DNA from: BD1-7 clade bacterium
GTDB taxonomy: Bacteria > Pseudomonadota > Gammaproteobacteria > Pseudomonadales > DT-91
NCBI GenBank assembly: GCA_902705865.1
Contig: CACSIO010000003.1
Span: forward strand, 62,001-126,000
DNA: 64,000 nucleotides
Direction of reading: 5' to 3'
In this document: piece after piece, positions 54,286-63,445 of the stretch
Numbering within the stretch: position 1 is the stretch's first letter
How the letters are laid out: every line of letters begins with the position of its first letter
Translations under genes and position numbers: made by a program
Notes under the pieces: generated by a model
What the model saw: only the letters and a program-made list of their open reading frames with translations
Database searches by the model: none
What the model was told of the DNA's origin: nothing

Positions 54286-55215
54286 GTGAAGCTGGTTGTT
54301 GCACTGGGTGGAAATGCATTGCTGCGCCGGGGCGAGCCGATGGAACAGCAGGTTCAAACTGACAATATTGATGTGGCGGCACGTGTGATCGCGCGGGCCA
54401 GTGACAAACACCAATTGGTGATTACTCACGGTAACGGCCCCCAAGTGGGGCTTTTAGCCTTACAAAACGATGCGTATAAGGGCGTTAGCCCCTACACGCT
54501 TGATGTGCTCGGCGCAGAAACCGAAGGCATGATCGGCTACCTGTTGGCACAAGGGCTGCGTAACCATAGTAAGCGCGATGTGATAGCGATGCTGACGCAA
54601 ACACGGGTCAATATAGATGATCCGGCTTTTCGACAGCCGACCAAGTTTGTTGGGCCTATTTATGATGAAGACACTTCGCGTCGCCTCGCAGCAGAAAAAG
54701 GCTGGCGTATGCGATTAGACGGTGAGGCGTATCGTCGAGTTGTTCCATCACCACGCCCACTCTCTATCGTTGAAGAACCGATCATTCGACAGTTGATAGA
54801 AACGCCCGAACTGCTGGTTGTTTGTACCGGTGGCGGTGGTGTTCCCGTGGTTGAAGATAAGGGCTTAATCTGTGGCGTCGAAGCGGTGGTTGATAAAGAT
54901 GCCGCGTCGAATGTTCTTGGCAAGGCGATCGGTGCAGAGGGGCTTATCATGTTGACGGACGTTGAGTGTGTGGAATCACATTTTCATCAGCCGGGTTCGC
55001 GGCGCATACACAGTGCCTCGCCGGATGCGATGACGGCGTTTTCATTTGCTACGGGCTCGATGGGGCCTAAAGTCGAAGCGGCGTGTGACTTTGTACGTTC
55101 TGGTGGTTTGTTTGCAGCGATTGGCGCTTTATCTGATCTTGATCGCATTCTAAAACGCGAAAAAGGCACGTTTATTGTGAGTGATGAAAACCATTTGCAG
55201 TTTTATGAAGACTAA
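54286..55215 (+). CDS. arcC: Carbamate kinase
   Basis: This 309-residue enzyme transfers phosphate from carbamoyl phosphate to ADP, giving ATP, CO2 and ammonia, the energy-yielding step of the pathway. The GTG start at 54286 follows GGAGG. Family features include VVALGGNALLRRGEPM at the start, ITHGNGPQVGLLALQ at about 46-60, VVCTGGGGVPVV near 180 and the C-terminal GTFIVSD. It is located 49 bases after arcB and 26 before arcD. Confidence 0.96.
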   Translation: MKLVVALGGNALLRRGEPMEQQVQTDNIDVAARVIARASDKHQLVITHGNGPQVGLLALQNDAYKGVSPYTLDVLGAETEGMIGYLLAQGLRNHSKRDVIAMLTQTRVNIDDPAFRQPTKFVGPIYDEDTSRRLAAEKGWRMRLDGEAYRRVVPSPRPLSIVEEPIIRQLIETPELLVVCTGGGGVPVVEDKGLICGVEAVVDKDAASNVLGKAIGAEGLIMLTDVECVESHFHQPGSRRIHSASPDAMTAFSFATGSMGPKVEAACDFVRSGGLFAAIGALSDLDRILKREKGTFIVSDENHLQFYED

Positions 55216-55241
55216 CGCTAACCATCTGATGCGAGGCGTCT

Positions 55242-56693
55242 ATGTCTGATTCGACGCCTAGCGAAACGTCTAATTCAGCAAGCCAAAAACTGGGTCTGTT
55301 TAGCCTGATCGCGCTAACGGTCGGCGCTATGGTAGGTGGCGGGATTTGGTCACTGCCACAAAACATGGCGGATTCTGCAGCTCTCGGCGCGATTGTTATT
55401 GCCTGGGGAATTACCGCCATAGGTATGTGGATGCTGACGCAGGTGTTTGCCGATTTACGGGAGCGTCGGCCGGAGCTAGAAGATGGCGTGTACACCTACG
55501 CCAAAGCTGGTTTTGGCGGGTTTGTTGGGTTCAACTCGGCATGGGGTTATTGGGTCAGTGCCTGGATAGGCAATGTTTCCTATGCCGTATTGATGTTCAG
55601 TGCCTTGGGGTATTTTTTTCCGGCGTTTGGCGCAGGCAATACGCTGGCTGCGCTAATTGGCCAAAGTATCATGTTGTGGGTATTTCACGGGTTGGTGTTA
55701 AGAGGCGTTAGGGAAGCGGCGTTTATCAACCTGGTTGCCAGTATCTGCAAAGTTATACCGATTGTTCTATTTCTCATACTTGTCAGTATGGCGTTTCGTT
55801 GGCCTTTGTTTAGTCACGATATCTGGGGCTCGGCACTGCATTTACCCTTACTCAGTCAAATCAAAAGTACCATGTTGGTCACCGCATGGGTATTTGTTGG
55901 CATTGAAGGTGCGTTAGTTGAGTCTTCTCGGGCACGCAAGGCTGCGGATGTTTCACGCGCGACCTTTATCGGCTTTGCGTTAACGTTGATTCTGTATGTT
56001 GCCATCAGTGTGTTGTCTTTTGGGATTGTTTCCCAATCTGCGTTAGCACACGCGCAAAACCCATCCATGGCATATGTGTTGGAGCAAGTTATCGGCAAAA
56101 CCGGCGCATTGATTGTGACGATTGGCTTGGTTCTATCGTTGCTGGGTGCTTGGTTAAATTGGACGCTTCTCTGCGTGCAATTGCCTTTTGATTGCGCGCG
56201 TGGTGGTGGAATGCCGCGTATTTTCGCGAAAGAAAACAAAAATGCATCACCGGCTCCTGTGTTATGGCTGACAAACGGTCTTATTCAGGTCTTTCTGGTG
56301 ATCACGTTTTTCTCCCAAGATACCTATCTCGGCTTGGTAAAGTTGGCAACCAGTTGTGTCTTGGTGCCTTATCTGTTGTGCGCGCTGTATGCTGTGAAAC
56401 TGCACGTGCAAGAGCCCGACAGTAACCGACGGCAGCAGTTTAGCCGCTGTGCTGTTGCCATCGGTGCAAGTCTCTATGCCGTTTGGATTTTGTATGCTGC
56501 TGGTGCTGAACTATTGCTGCAGAGCACCTTGCTGTATGCGCTCGGAATTGGTTTTTACGTTTGGGCGAAACGCGAAGCGGCCGCAGATGCCGAAGGGCCG
56601 GTACCTACTTTCTATCGTTATGAAAGCGTTATCGCAGCGGCGCTCGTGCTGGCAGGTTTATGGGAAATAGGGCGCATGTTAGGTTTCGTTTGA
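55242..56693 (+). CDS. arcD: Arginine:ornithine antiporter
   Basis: This 483-residue APC-family transporter has about 12-13 hydrophobic helices. Typical elements are LGLFSLIALTVGAMVGGGIWSLP at 16-38 and WVFVGIEGALVESSRAR near 215-230. It takes up arginine in exchange for ornithine at no energy cost. In P. aeruginosa arcD comes first in the operon; here it is last, after arcC. It ends 24 bases before the convergent outer-membrane gene. Confidence 0.93.
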   Translation: MSDSTPSETSNSASQKLGLFSLIALTVGAMVGGGIWSLPQNMADSAALGAIVIAWGITAIGMWMLTQVFADLRERRPELEDGVYTYAKAGFGGFVGFNSAWGYWVSAWIGNVSYAVLMFSALGYFFPAFGAGNTLAALIGQSIMLWVFHGLVLRGVREAAFINLVASICKVIPIVLFLILVSMAFRWPLFSHDIWGSALHLPLLSQIKSTMLVTAWVFVGIEGALVESSRARKAADVSRATFIGFALTLILYVAISVLSFGIVSQSALAHAQNPSMAYVLEQVIGKTGALIVTIGLVLSLLGAWLNWTLLCVQLPFDCARGGGMPRIFAKENKNASPAPVLWLTNGLIQVFLVITFFSQDTYLGLVKLATSCVLVPYLLCALYAVKLHVQEPDSNRRQQFSRCAVAIGASLYAVWILYAAGAELLLQSTLLYALGIGFYVWAKREAAADAEGPVPTFYRYESVIAAALVLAGLWEIGRMLGFV

Positions 56694-56717
56694 GCGCGCT
56701 TGAACGTCTGAGTGGTA

Positions 56718-58052
56718 TCAAAAGTCGTAACTGAAAATCAATAAGAAGTACTCGACGGTTTTGCTGCCGCCAGTCCATTGTGTTGCGCCCTCTAGTGGTG
56801 CTGTTATCGCCCCAACAAATGACAACTTCATGGTATCGGTAGGCCGCCAATCGGCGATCAAGTTGTATTCTTGAGCAAAGGCCGGATCGGTCACAGGCTC
56901 GAAGGAATCAGTAAGCTGCCCACCGTTTGCTGTGTTGGCTAAAAAGTAGTAATACAACACGGATAGCGTCCATTCTTTTGATGGAGCCATAACCAATTTA
57001 GCCTGGTGAGAGGCGAGGTTGGTATTGGTCAGAATATACTGGCCGAGGTATTCGCCCTGATACCAAGTTCCCCATGTGGTGCTGCTGTAAAATAGAGGGT
57101 CATAGTCATTATCAAAGGATGCATAACGATACGACAGCCGCGGTGAGAATGGCCCGCCAAAATTCCAGGAACCTTCAGTAAACCAAGCGTTTTTTTGCAG
57201 ATTTAGTGCGCCACGATGTTGCCATACGTATTGGGTATCCATGCCCCAGCCTGGATTGTTGTCGGCGTTGTAGGTCGCTCTCACGCTAGCGTCGAAGGTG
57301 TTGCGTCGATCTTTATCGTCTGATGCAAAAACATCCACGATGATGGCACCGAATAACCAATTATCACCAAACTTAAGATCCGTGTTAATACCGGCCAGAT
57401 GTGTGTCTGAGTAGGGGAGATCATCACGGCTTAAATAAAACACATTCACGGAGGCATTCTTGTTGATATCGATGTCGGCGGTTGCCGAGTTGTACCAACT
57501 GGAGTGAGGCCCAATCCACAATGAGCCGCGTTTACCGCCATCGGCTCCGCCTTTGGCAATCAGAAAGCTGCGCCCAACACGGTAGTTTTGGCGTCCAATC
57601 GCTAGATTGACGGCGTTGTATCCCATATCAAACATGTTGCCTGACTGCCAGCCAACGACGGCTTCATGCAGTTCCAAGCGATTGACATATTTTGAGTCGG
57701 GATTAGAAATACTGGCATCGTAGCCGCCGCTGGAAATACCCAAAACGGAGACTTCTGCCCACACGGCGGATTTGTCGAGATCCCAGAAACCTGCACCGCC
57801 AAAGTTGACGACAGATTCATACCAGCTGGTCGCATGCTCACCCCTGCGCTGGCGATCTCGCCCGAACAGGTTGTTGGCAACCGAGATACCGGCAAGATCA
57901 ACGCTGAAAATAGGCCGATAGGCCAAATCGCCTGAGCGATCCATCTGCTCTTCTTGAGGCGCTACCGCTTGGCTCATCGCACTGATAACACACAGTATTA
58001 TCAGTGCCGTAGGTTTACGGAAGATATTTAAGCGGGTAGATAGTCGTTTCAT
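56718..58052 (-). CDS. Outer-membrane barrel protein, alginate-export-like
   Basis: This 444-residue protein is counted from the ATG at 58052, which follows AAGGA; the longer frame to 58202 adds residues without signal features. A signal peptide is seen at about 1-30. The body contains many amphipathic strands with aromatic girdle residues and ends LLIFSYDF, the barrel C-terminal signature. The central GYNAVNLAIGRQNYRVGRSF pattern resembles the alginate-export/porin group. It could be a channel for a specific small solute. It is convergent with arcD and divergent from the aldo/keto reductase gene. Confidence 0.65.
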   Translation of the reverse strand: MKRLSTRLNIFRKPTALIILCVISAMSQAVAPQEEQMDRSGDLAYRPIFSVDLAGISVANNLFGRDRQRRGEHATSWYESVVNFGGAGFWDLDKSAVWAEVSVLGISSGGYDASISNPDSKYVNRLELHEAVVGWQSGNMFDMGYNAVNLAIGRQNYRVGRSFLIAKGGADGGKRGSLWIGPHSSWYNSATADIDINKNASVNVFYLSRDDLPYSDTHLAGINTDLKFGDNWLFGAIIVDVFASDDKDRRNTFDASVRATYNADNNPGWGMDTQYVWQHRGALNLQKNAWFTEGSWNFGGPFSPRLSYRYASFDNDYDPLFYSSTTWGTWYQGEYLGQYILTNTNLASHQAKLVMAPSKEWTLSVLYYYFLANTANGGQLTDSFEPVTDPAFAQEYNLIADWRPTDTMKLSFVGAITAPLEGATQWTGGSKTVEYFLLIFSYDF

Positions 58053-58295
58053 GGCGTCCTTGCCCAATTCAGTCAGATCACTTGCAGGTGTTTCCATCTC
58101 ACTGATAACCGGCGACCTTATTATTGCGCTTCGGTTGTTGTGGTTTACCTGATGGTTAAGATTATAGACGGTAGATTTGAGGGTGCAGTTTACTCGATGC
58201 ACAGGTCATCAAAGCCTTCATATGAATTGTGTTTGATGAAATGGTTTGGCATTGTGGTGTTCTAATTTCATGGAATCAAAACTAGGAGAGTAACG

Positions 58296-59255
58296 ATGCA
58301 ATTACCCCTTCGCCAGTTTGGCCAGACCGATATGAAAATCAGCGCCTTGGGGCTAGGAACGTGGCAGTTTTCCGGGGGGAAGGGGATGGTTGGCGGCTAT
58401 TGGGACGCTTTAGATGAAGTCACCAGTCGAGAGATTGTTAACTGCGCGGTGAACGGTGGAATCAACTGGTTTGACACAGCACAGGTATACGGCGGTGGTG
58501 AATCTGAGCGTAACCTGAGCAAGGCACTGACGTCCGCGGGCATTGCCAAAGAGGATGTGCATATCGCTACAAAATGGTGGCCGGTGATGAAAACCGCTGG
58601 GAACCTGAAAAGTACAATTGATGATCGTATCGACTGTTTAGCACCGTTTCCTATTGCTCATCATATCGTACATCAGCCGTTCTCTATCTCGTCCGTTGCG
58701 CAACAAATGCACGCAATGGCAGATCTAATGGATGCCGGAAAAATTCAATCCGTGGGGGTATCAAACTTCTCGGCTAAGGCGATGCGCAAAGCCCACCAAG
58801 TGCTCCAAGCACGGGGCTATGCACTCACGGCCAATCAGGTGCGGTACAGTATGGTAACGCGTAACATCGAAACAAACGGCGTATTGGATGCGGCTAAAGA
58901 GCTTGGTATTACGATTATTGCCTGGTCACCGCTGGAACAAGGCTTGTTAACCGGACGATTCCATCGTGAGGGTGGTATTCCTGCGTCGATGAACTTCATG
59001 CGTAAGGGGATGTTGAAATCAACGGGCTTGCAGAAAACCCGCTCGTTGATTGATGCCATGCAGGCGCTAACGCAGAAGTACGATGCAACAATTGCGCAGA
59101 TCGCGTTGAATTATACGGTCAACGTGCATGGTGATACTGTGGTGGCCATTCCCGGAGCCTCCAAAGTTTCGCAAGTTGAACAAAACCTTGGAGCGTTGCG
59201 TTTTCGTCTCGATGATGATGATATTCAAGCGCTTACTGCGCTCTGTACCGCATAA
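58296..59255 (+). CDS. Aldo/keto reductase
   Basis: This 319-residue NADPH-dependent oxidoreductase has a TIM-barrel fold. The catalytic tetrad is visible: D60 (NWFDTA), Y65 (QVYGGG), K93 (ATKWW) and H126 (IVHQPF). The later motif IQSVGVSNFSAKAM and the cofactor segment VVAIPGASKVSQVEQN are typical. The segment between K93 and H126 is short. The physiological substrate is unknown. The ATG follows TAGGAGAG. It stands alone. Confidence 0.92.
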   Translation: MQLPLRQFGQTDMKISALGLGTWQFSGGKGMVGGYWDALDEVTSREIVNCAVNGGINWFDTAQVYGGGESERNLSKALTSAGIAKEDVHIATKWWPVMKTAGNLKSTIDDRIDCLAPFPIAHHIVHQPFSISSVAQQMHAMADLMDAGKIQSVGVSNFSAKAMRKAHQVLQARGYALTANQVRYSMVTRNIETNGVLDAAKELGITIIAWSPLEQGLLTGRFHREGGIPASMNFMRKGMLKSTGLQKTRSLIDAMQALTQKYDATIAQIALNYTVNVHGDTVVAIPGASKVSQVEQNLGALRFRLDDDDIQALTALCTA

Positions 59256-59262
59256 CGAAGGT

Positions 59263-60003
59263 CTAACGAATATTGGTGAGGCGAATATTGGTAACAGTGC
59301 GTAATTGAACGCCGGTAATTGAGCCGCTGCGGAAGTCGCTGCTCAATGTTCCACGTCGTTCTCGCTGAATCGCGATGTCGAAATCATCGCATCGATTGAA
59401 GTTTTGACCTTGAAAGATAGTCGCCAAATCAATTTCATGGTTACCGTCATCGGCAGTGACTTCTCGCGCTGTCGATGCGACAGTGCTGCTTCCTAACGAG
59501 CATCTATAGGCGTAATTGATAACTAGGCGATTGCTCAAAAATCCGTTGTTTGACCATACCAGCAGAACTTTGCCGTCGTTAGGGCTAATTGTGCTGTCGC
59601 CGCTAGGGGCGCTTATGTCAAAACCGGATGGCATATTTACCGCAGAGATATGTTCAGATGAGAGTGCACTTCGAGTCAGCGTGAAGGTGACTGAGGAGGT
59701 GTCGTCATCAGTATCTTCCTGCGCGTTGTAGACGGGTTGTGACTTGCTGCCGAGTTTCTTGAAGGTGAAATCTTTACCGTGTGCGGATGCAGTTACAGTA
59801 TCAGTATTCGCTAATGTCAGTGGTTTATCGCCTTGTTTGAACTCCGCGGCCATAACCAATCGTTTGGTCGTTTGCAGGGCTGTATATTCGGCAGATATTG
59901 ACGCTGTAGCGACGTCTTTGGAGGAATCTGCCGGGTCGTCGCTTGCCTTGCAGGCAGTGATGAGCAGTGTGGCGATAACTGTCATGGTCAGATTCTTGTT
60001 CAT
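59263..60003 (-). CDS. Putative lipoprotein of unknown function
   Basis: This 246-residue protein has a signal peptide with lipobox ITAC (C18), then an aspartate/serine-rich linker and a beta-rich body. Two cysteines (in YRCSLGSS and FNRCDDFD) could form a disulfide. I do not recognise the family. It ends eight bases from the convergent aldo/keto reductase gene. A weak hairpin lies upstream at about 60104-60116. Confidence 0.6.
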   Translation of the reverse strand: MNKNLTMTVIATLLITACKASDDPADSSKDVATASISAEYTALQTTKRLVMAAEFKQGDKPLTLANTDTVTASAHGKDFTFKKLGSKSQPVYNAQEDTDDDTSSVTFTLTRSALSSEHISAVNMPSGFDISAPSGDSTISPNDGKVLLVWSNNGFLSNRLVINYAYRCSLGSSTVASTAREVTADDGNHEIDLATIFQGQNFNRCDDFDIAIQRERRGTLSSDFRSGSITGVQLRTVTNIRLTNIR

Positions 60004-60377
60004 AAGGCTTCTTTTGTTATTAGTGTAAAAAGTGGTGTGACGGGTGCGTTATTCAATCACGACGTATTCAGGTGTAAAGCAGAATTCTGCAGGGCATTTA
60101 AAAAAGCGCGGCGCTTCACATTATATTGCGTTTGGGTAATTTGCGAGGAGCCAATGGTTCAACTGACTGAATATGATGCTATCACGCGCAATGGCTATTG
60201 ACGGCAGAGTATACAGTAACAAATTGTAATAAATGCGTTTTTCAAATTGCTATTAGTTGGCGTGGAGACGAAGATGTCGGAATTTTAGGGTGATCTCTGA
60301 TAGTAAAATTATTCGTTTGAATCAATCAATAAAGCGCTTCCATAAGATAGAGGTTGTTGTTTAGTGAGGGCATTAAG
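60004..60377. other. Non-coding spacer between lipoprotein and AMIN genes
   Basis: This 374-base stretch shows no gene. A short GC-rich hairpin, AAGCG-CGG-CGCTT at 60104-60116, has a T run on the minus strand and may terminate transcription of the AMIN gene. The rest should contain the promoter of the lipoprotein gene. Confidence 0.4.
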
Positions 60378-60776
60378 TTACCTAGAGTGTGAGGGATAAA
60401 CGAGCACGATTAAGTGATAGCCCATTTTACCTTTTTCTATTTTTTTTAAGAAGAAACTGTGCGCTCTAGCCAGGGAGGTGAGGTCAAATACAATGCGTAG
60501 ATTGTTAGTGTCTCGAATCCCAGAGCGGATTGAGCGAACAGGAGATCCGTTTTTGTCGATTTTACTCAAATCTACATCCAGCTCGGCATTGGTAACATCA
60601 ATGACCACTCGGTCAGGATTGTTCAGAGTTAACAGTTTATGATCTGCGGGGCTATCGAGATTTAAAACAAGCCGCGTGTAGGTTGCAGTCTGCATAAGTT
60701 GTATATCGGTAACTTTTGTTTTGGCAACGGCAGGTAGTGCCAATAAAACGAGTGCACACATCAATAGGTTTTTCAT
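60378..60776 (-). CDS. Stand-alone AMIN-domain periplasmic protein
   Basis: This 132-residue protein has a signal peptide (about 1-18, ending AVAK) and a single AMIN domain. Motifs such as TRLVLNLDSPADHKLLTLNNPDRVVIDV and LRIVFDLT match the domain that targets AmiC-type amidases and PilQ to the septum or peptidoglycan. No amidase or secretin domain follows. Alone it may bind peptidoglycan or regulate an amidase. It is isolated from other genes by non-coding spacers on both sides. Confidence 0.8.
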   Translation of the reverse strand: MKNLLMCALVLLALPAVAKTKVTDIQLMQTATYTRLVLNLDSPADHKLLTLNNPDRVVIDVTNAELDVDLSKIDKNGSPVRSIRSGIRDTNNLRIVFDLTSLARAHSFFLKKIEKGKMGYHLIVLVYPSHSR

Positions 60777-61324
60777 AGTTAAAAAATTATCGAGTTATTG
60801 TGATTTCTGGTTTACGGCATTGTGTTGTATATGGTGAACCCTGTTTTTAGAGTCAAAAAGAAAGCCTGATTAATCTAAGTACTTGTAGTAAACGAGGGAG
60901 TCGTTAGAGCTCACTTAATCGTCTGTAGCTCGAGTCTTTTAAATACCGTTTTGTCTGCACAACAAGATTACGATGCGTTCTTAGACTGCACTGCTCAAAG
61001 TTGGTTTACAGAGTAGGGTAGTCGTCTATTGGCAGTGTAGGAAACTCCGCGTTAAAAATTCTTAGGAGCTGTAGACGGCCGGTGCGTGATAAATTCGGCG
61101 AACCTCTCTAGCGCTTGAGAGGCAGGTTTGATCAGTATATGCCAATCGTTATTGGCCTATATTCTAAGTATCTTAGTGAGATAGTTGCAATGTGTGTTTG
61201 GCACATGTTGTTAAGCCGACTGTTTGTACCAATTCTTAGTTTTTGTTTTATTCATGCATTCACACGCGCGGAATGCGCCACTGGTTTATAATGCCGGTGT
61301 TTTCAATCAACCAGGAGCCCATAT
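60777..61324. other. 548-base non-coding region with three short hairpins
   Basis: No gene is apparent. Three short perfect inverted repeats lie close together: CCTCTC/GAGAGG (61103-61122), GCCAAT/ATTGGC (61141-61156) and CTAAG/CTTAG (61164-61176), none with a T run. Some of the region must be the dUTPase promoter. A small RNA is possible but unproven. Confidence 0.4.
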
Positions 61325-61936
61325 ATGCAAACTGAGCTGGAAGTCATGCTGGCTTTGCAGGATAAAATGAATCAGAAAGTTCACCCCGATTGGATCAATC
61401 AAGATTTCGCGTGGTTCCGAGCTATCTGGATTGAGTGCGGCGAGCTGGTCGACCATTACGGCTATAAATGGTGGAAGAAACAGACGCCAGACATGGCGCA
61501 GGTTCAACTTGAGATTGTCGATATCTGGCATTTTGGGTTGAGTATGCTCATTGATGGGCGTGACTACGCTGAGATTGCTAATGAGATCCAACAGGCGTTG
61601 GCGTCTGATGCGGTTGCGCAGCTAGAGGTCATCGATGCAACAGAGGCGCTTGCTGGCGCGATTTTGACGACTCGTGAATTCAGCGTGAATCACTTCTGGG
61701 CATTATTGGTTTCTGCCGATATGAGCTTCGACGACTTGTTCAAGCAGTATGTAGGCAAGAACGTGTTGAATTTTTTCCGTCAAGATAACGGCTATAAAGA
61801 TGGCTCGTATATCAAAGTATGGGAAGGCCGAGAAGATAACGAACATCTTACCGATATTTTGTTGGCGTTGGACGCCAGCGGCGCAGATTTTGCTGATCAA
61901 GTCTATAACAAGCTGCAGGAACGTTATCCGGCGTAA
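61325..61936 (+). CDS. Dimeric dUTP diphosphatase (dUTPase)
   Basis: This 203-residue all-alpha NTP pyrophosphatase resembles dimeric dUTPases (Leishmania/Campylobacter/phage type). The metal-binding motif has E37 and E40 in WIECGELVDHYGYKWW and E63 and D66 in EIVDIWHF. The later NFFRQDNGYKDGSY and EGREDNEHL segments are characteristic. It hydrolyses dUTP to dUMP, keeping uracil out of DNA. The ATG follows CAGGAG. It is convergent with the DksA-type gene, with a perfect hairpin between them. Confidence 0.9.
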   Translation: MQTELEVMLALQDKMNQKVHPDWINQDFAWFRAIWIECGELVDHYGYKWWKKQTPDMAQVQLEIVDIWHFGLSMLIDGRDYAEIANEIQQALASDAVAQLEVIDATEALAGAILTTREFSVNHFWALLVSADMSFDDLFKQYVGKNVLNFFRQDNGYKDGSYIKVWEGREDNEHLTDILLALDASGADFADQVYNKLQERYPA

Positions 61937-61944
61937 TGTGCAGA

Positions 61945-61974
61945 ATTGGTCATAGTGATAGCGCTATGACCAAT
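61945..61974. terminator. Perfect hairpin between the dUTPase and DksA-type genes
   Basis: ATTGGTCATAG (61945-61955) and CTATGACCAAT (61964-61974) are exact complements around an 8-base loop. It lacks a T run on either strand but sits between two convergent genes and probably ends or stabilises both transcripts. Confidence 0.5.
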
Positions 61975-62015
61975 GCACCAACAACATTCTCTAAGGCTAG
62001 GGGGCAAAGATTGCG

Positions 62016-62339
62016 CTATTCAGCGCAGGCAATACAGCGTTCTGCTTCCGGATAGGCTTTAAGGCGTGGTTCTTCGATGTCTTCGCCGCAGTCGAGGCAA
62101 ACACCATAGGTGCCTTCTTTCACTCGGTTCAGCGCAGAATGTATCAGTTTTATCTCGTGGATGCCTTCAGCACGCAACGCAACTAGCACTTCTTCGTTTT
62201 CTCGTTCTAACGCCTGCTCACCAGAATCTGCACTGTGCTTTTTCTGAAGATCACGTTCGATGGCATCAACTCTGCGGCCGATTTCATCCTGTTTTTGCTC
62301 TAGCGTTTGCTTAAAATCAATAACTTGCATGCACTCCAC
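62016..62339 (-). CDS. DksA/TraR-type C4 zinc-finger protein
   Basis: This 107-residue protein has a coiled-coil N-terminal half (about 10-70) and a C4 zinc finger (CLDCGEDIEEPRLKAYPE followed by CIAC). It is the size of the small TraR/DksA-like proteins such as YbiI/DksA2 forms rather than of full DksA (about 150). Small members can modulate RNA polymerase, but the acidic tip needed for this is not obvious here. An alternative start is the ATG at 62330. Confidence 0.85.
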   Translation of the reverse strand: MECMQVIDFKQTLEQKQDEIGRRVDAIERDLQKKHSADSGEQALERENEEVLVALRAEGIHEIKLIHSALNRVKEGTYGVCLDCGEDIEEPRLKAYPEAERCIACAE

Positions 62340-62496
62340 CTTGTGTAGTCCTGTAAAATAACCAATCCGTTTTCGTTTAGTGCTTACTAATATAACGTGA
62401 CGGGTTAAAAACCATCTTGATGCTTGTCAAAGCAATATCCACTTGGCGAGGCTCTATGACAGAAACTCGGGTAGCGCCTCTGGAGTAAGTGACAGG

Positions 62497-63426
62497 CTAT
62501 TTTTGACAATCACTGGTATCAATCATCTGATTGTTTTCCAGTGCATCAATGCGTAGGGCTTCGTGCGTGTTGAAGAGCTGCTTTTTTAGACTATCAATAT
62601 GTTGTTTTTTATCCCCATCAGTTAGGCCTTCTGCCTGATTTATTCGAATTTTTTCACAAATGAAGGATTCTGAGCGTTTTTTCCAGCGATTTCGCCGTTC
62701 ATCGAGGGCTTTTAAGCGAATCGCAGCTTCAACACCGAATAGCTCAGTGCGAATTGCTGTTGGGTCTATATCCGGGTTTTCCTGAAGAAACTGTTGATAG
62801 TTGTCGTACGCACCCTGTTGCGTGTTTTCGTCGGCGTATTCATCCATATAGGATTCGTCGAATAAAGCCGTTATTTCACGATCGCTGAAGTGTTTCTCTT
62901 GCAGGTAATGTTCTCGTTGGCGAATCTCGGCTAGGGTCCAGTCGCTGGCGTCATCGTTGCTGACAAGCTCTTCGTCGATATCCGTTCGGTACTGCAGATA
63001 CCGCTCAAATAATCCATACAGATAATATGCCAGTGGTTTTTCGTAGCGCTGGTTGAGGTCGGTTTTAACCAGTTCTTTGATCGCCTTTAATGGCATTTCG
63101 CCCTGCAGTGTCAGAAAGTACTCATAGTAGTAGCGCAGGGTGTGGTCGATTTTCCAGCCATCTGCATCGCGACTGATGTTTGGTGCATCGACTTGAGAGC
63201 CCGCCAGTGATAGCGCCTGGTCGTCAAAAATTTCAGTAACCGACGATTCGATCGCTCCGCTGGTGGTATTTGAGGGGTCGATTAGAGGGCTTTTCGGCGT
63301 GGGTAATGCCTTTGTTTCAGGCGCAGGAGCTGAAACGTTCTCGCGGCTAATCAAAATACCCACGAAGACAGCAATAGCAAGAACGCCAATGGTGATCCAT
63401 TGGCGTTGAGTCGGTTTTACAGACAT
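62497..63426 (-). CDS. lifO: Lipase-specific foldase (lipase chaperone LifO)
   Basis: This 309-residue inner-membrane-anchored chaperone has a single transmembrane helix at about 10-27 and a proline-rich linker. The steric chaperone region contains the conserved RYYYEYFLTLQGE motif (near residue 98). Long helices (about 130-300) wrap the lipase in solved complexes. It folds the lipase in the periplasm before type II secretion. It starts 19 bases after the lipase stop. No other substrate is indicated. Confidence 0.9.
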   Translation of the reverse strand: MSVKPTQRQWITIGVLAIAVFVGILISRENVSAPAPETKALPTPKSPLIDPSNTTSGAIESSVTEIFDDQALSLAGSQVDAPNISRDADGWKIDHTLRYYYEYFLTLQGEMPLKAIKELVKTDLNQRYEKPLAYYLYGLFERYLQYRTDIDEELVSNDDASDWTLAEIRQREHYLQEKHFSDREITALFDESYMDEYADENTQQGAYDNYQQFLQENPDIDPTAIRTELFGVEAAIRLKALDERRNRWKKRSESFICEKIRINQAEGLTDGDKKQHIDSLKKQLFNTHEALRIDALENNQMIDTSDCQK

Positions 63427-63445
63427 CTAAGACGTTACCTGATCG

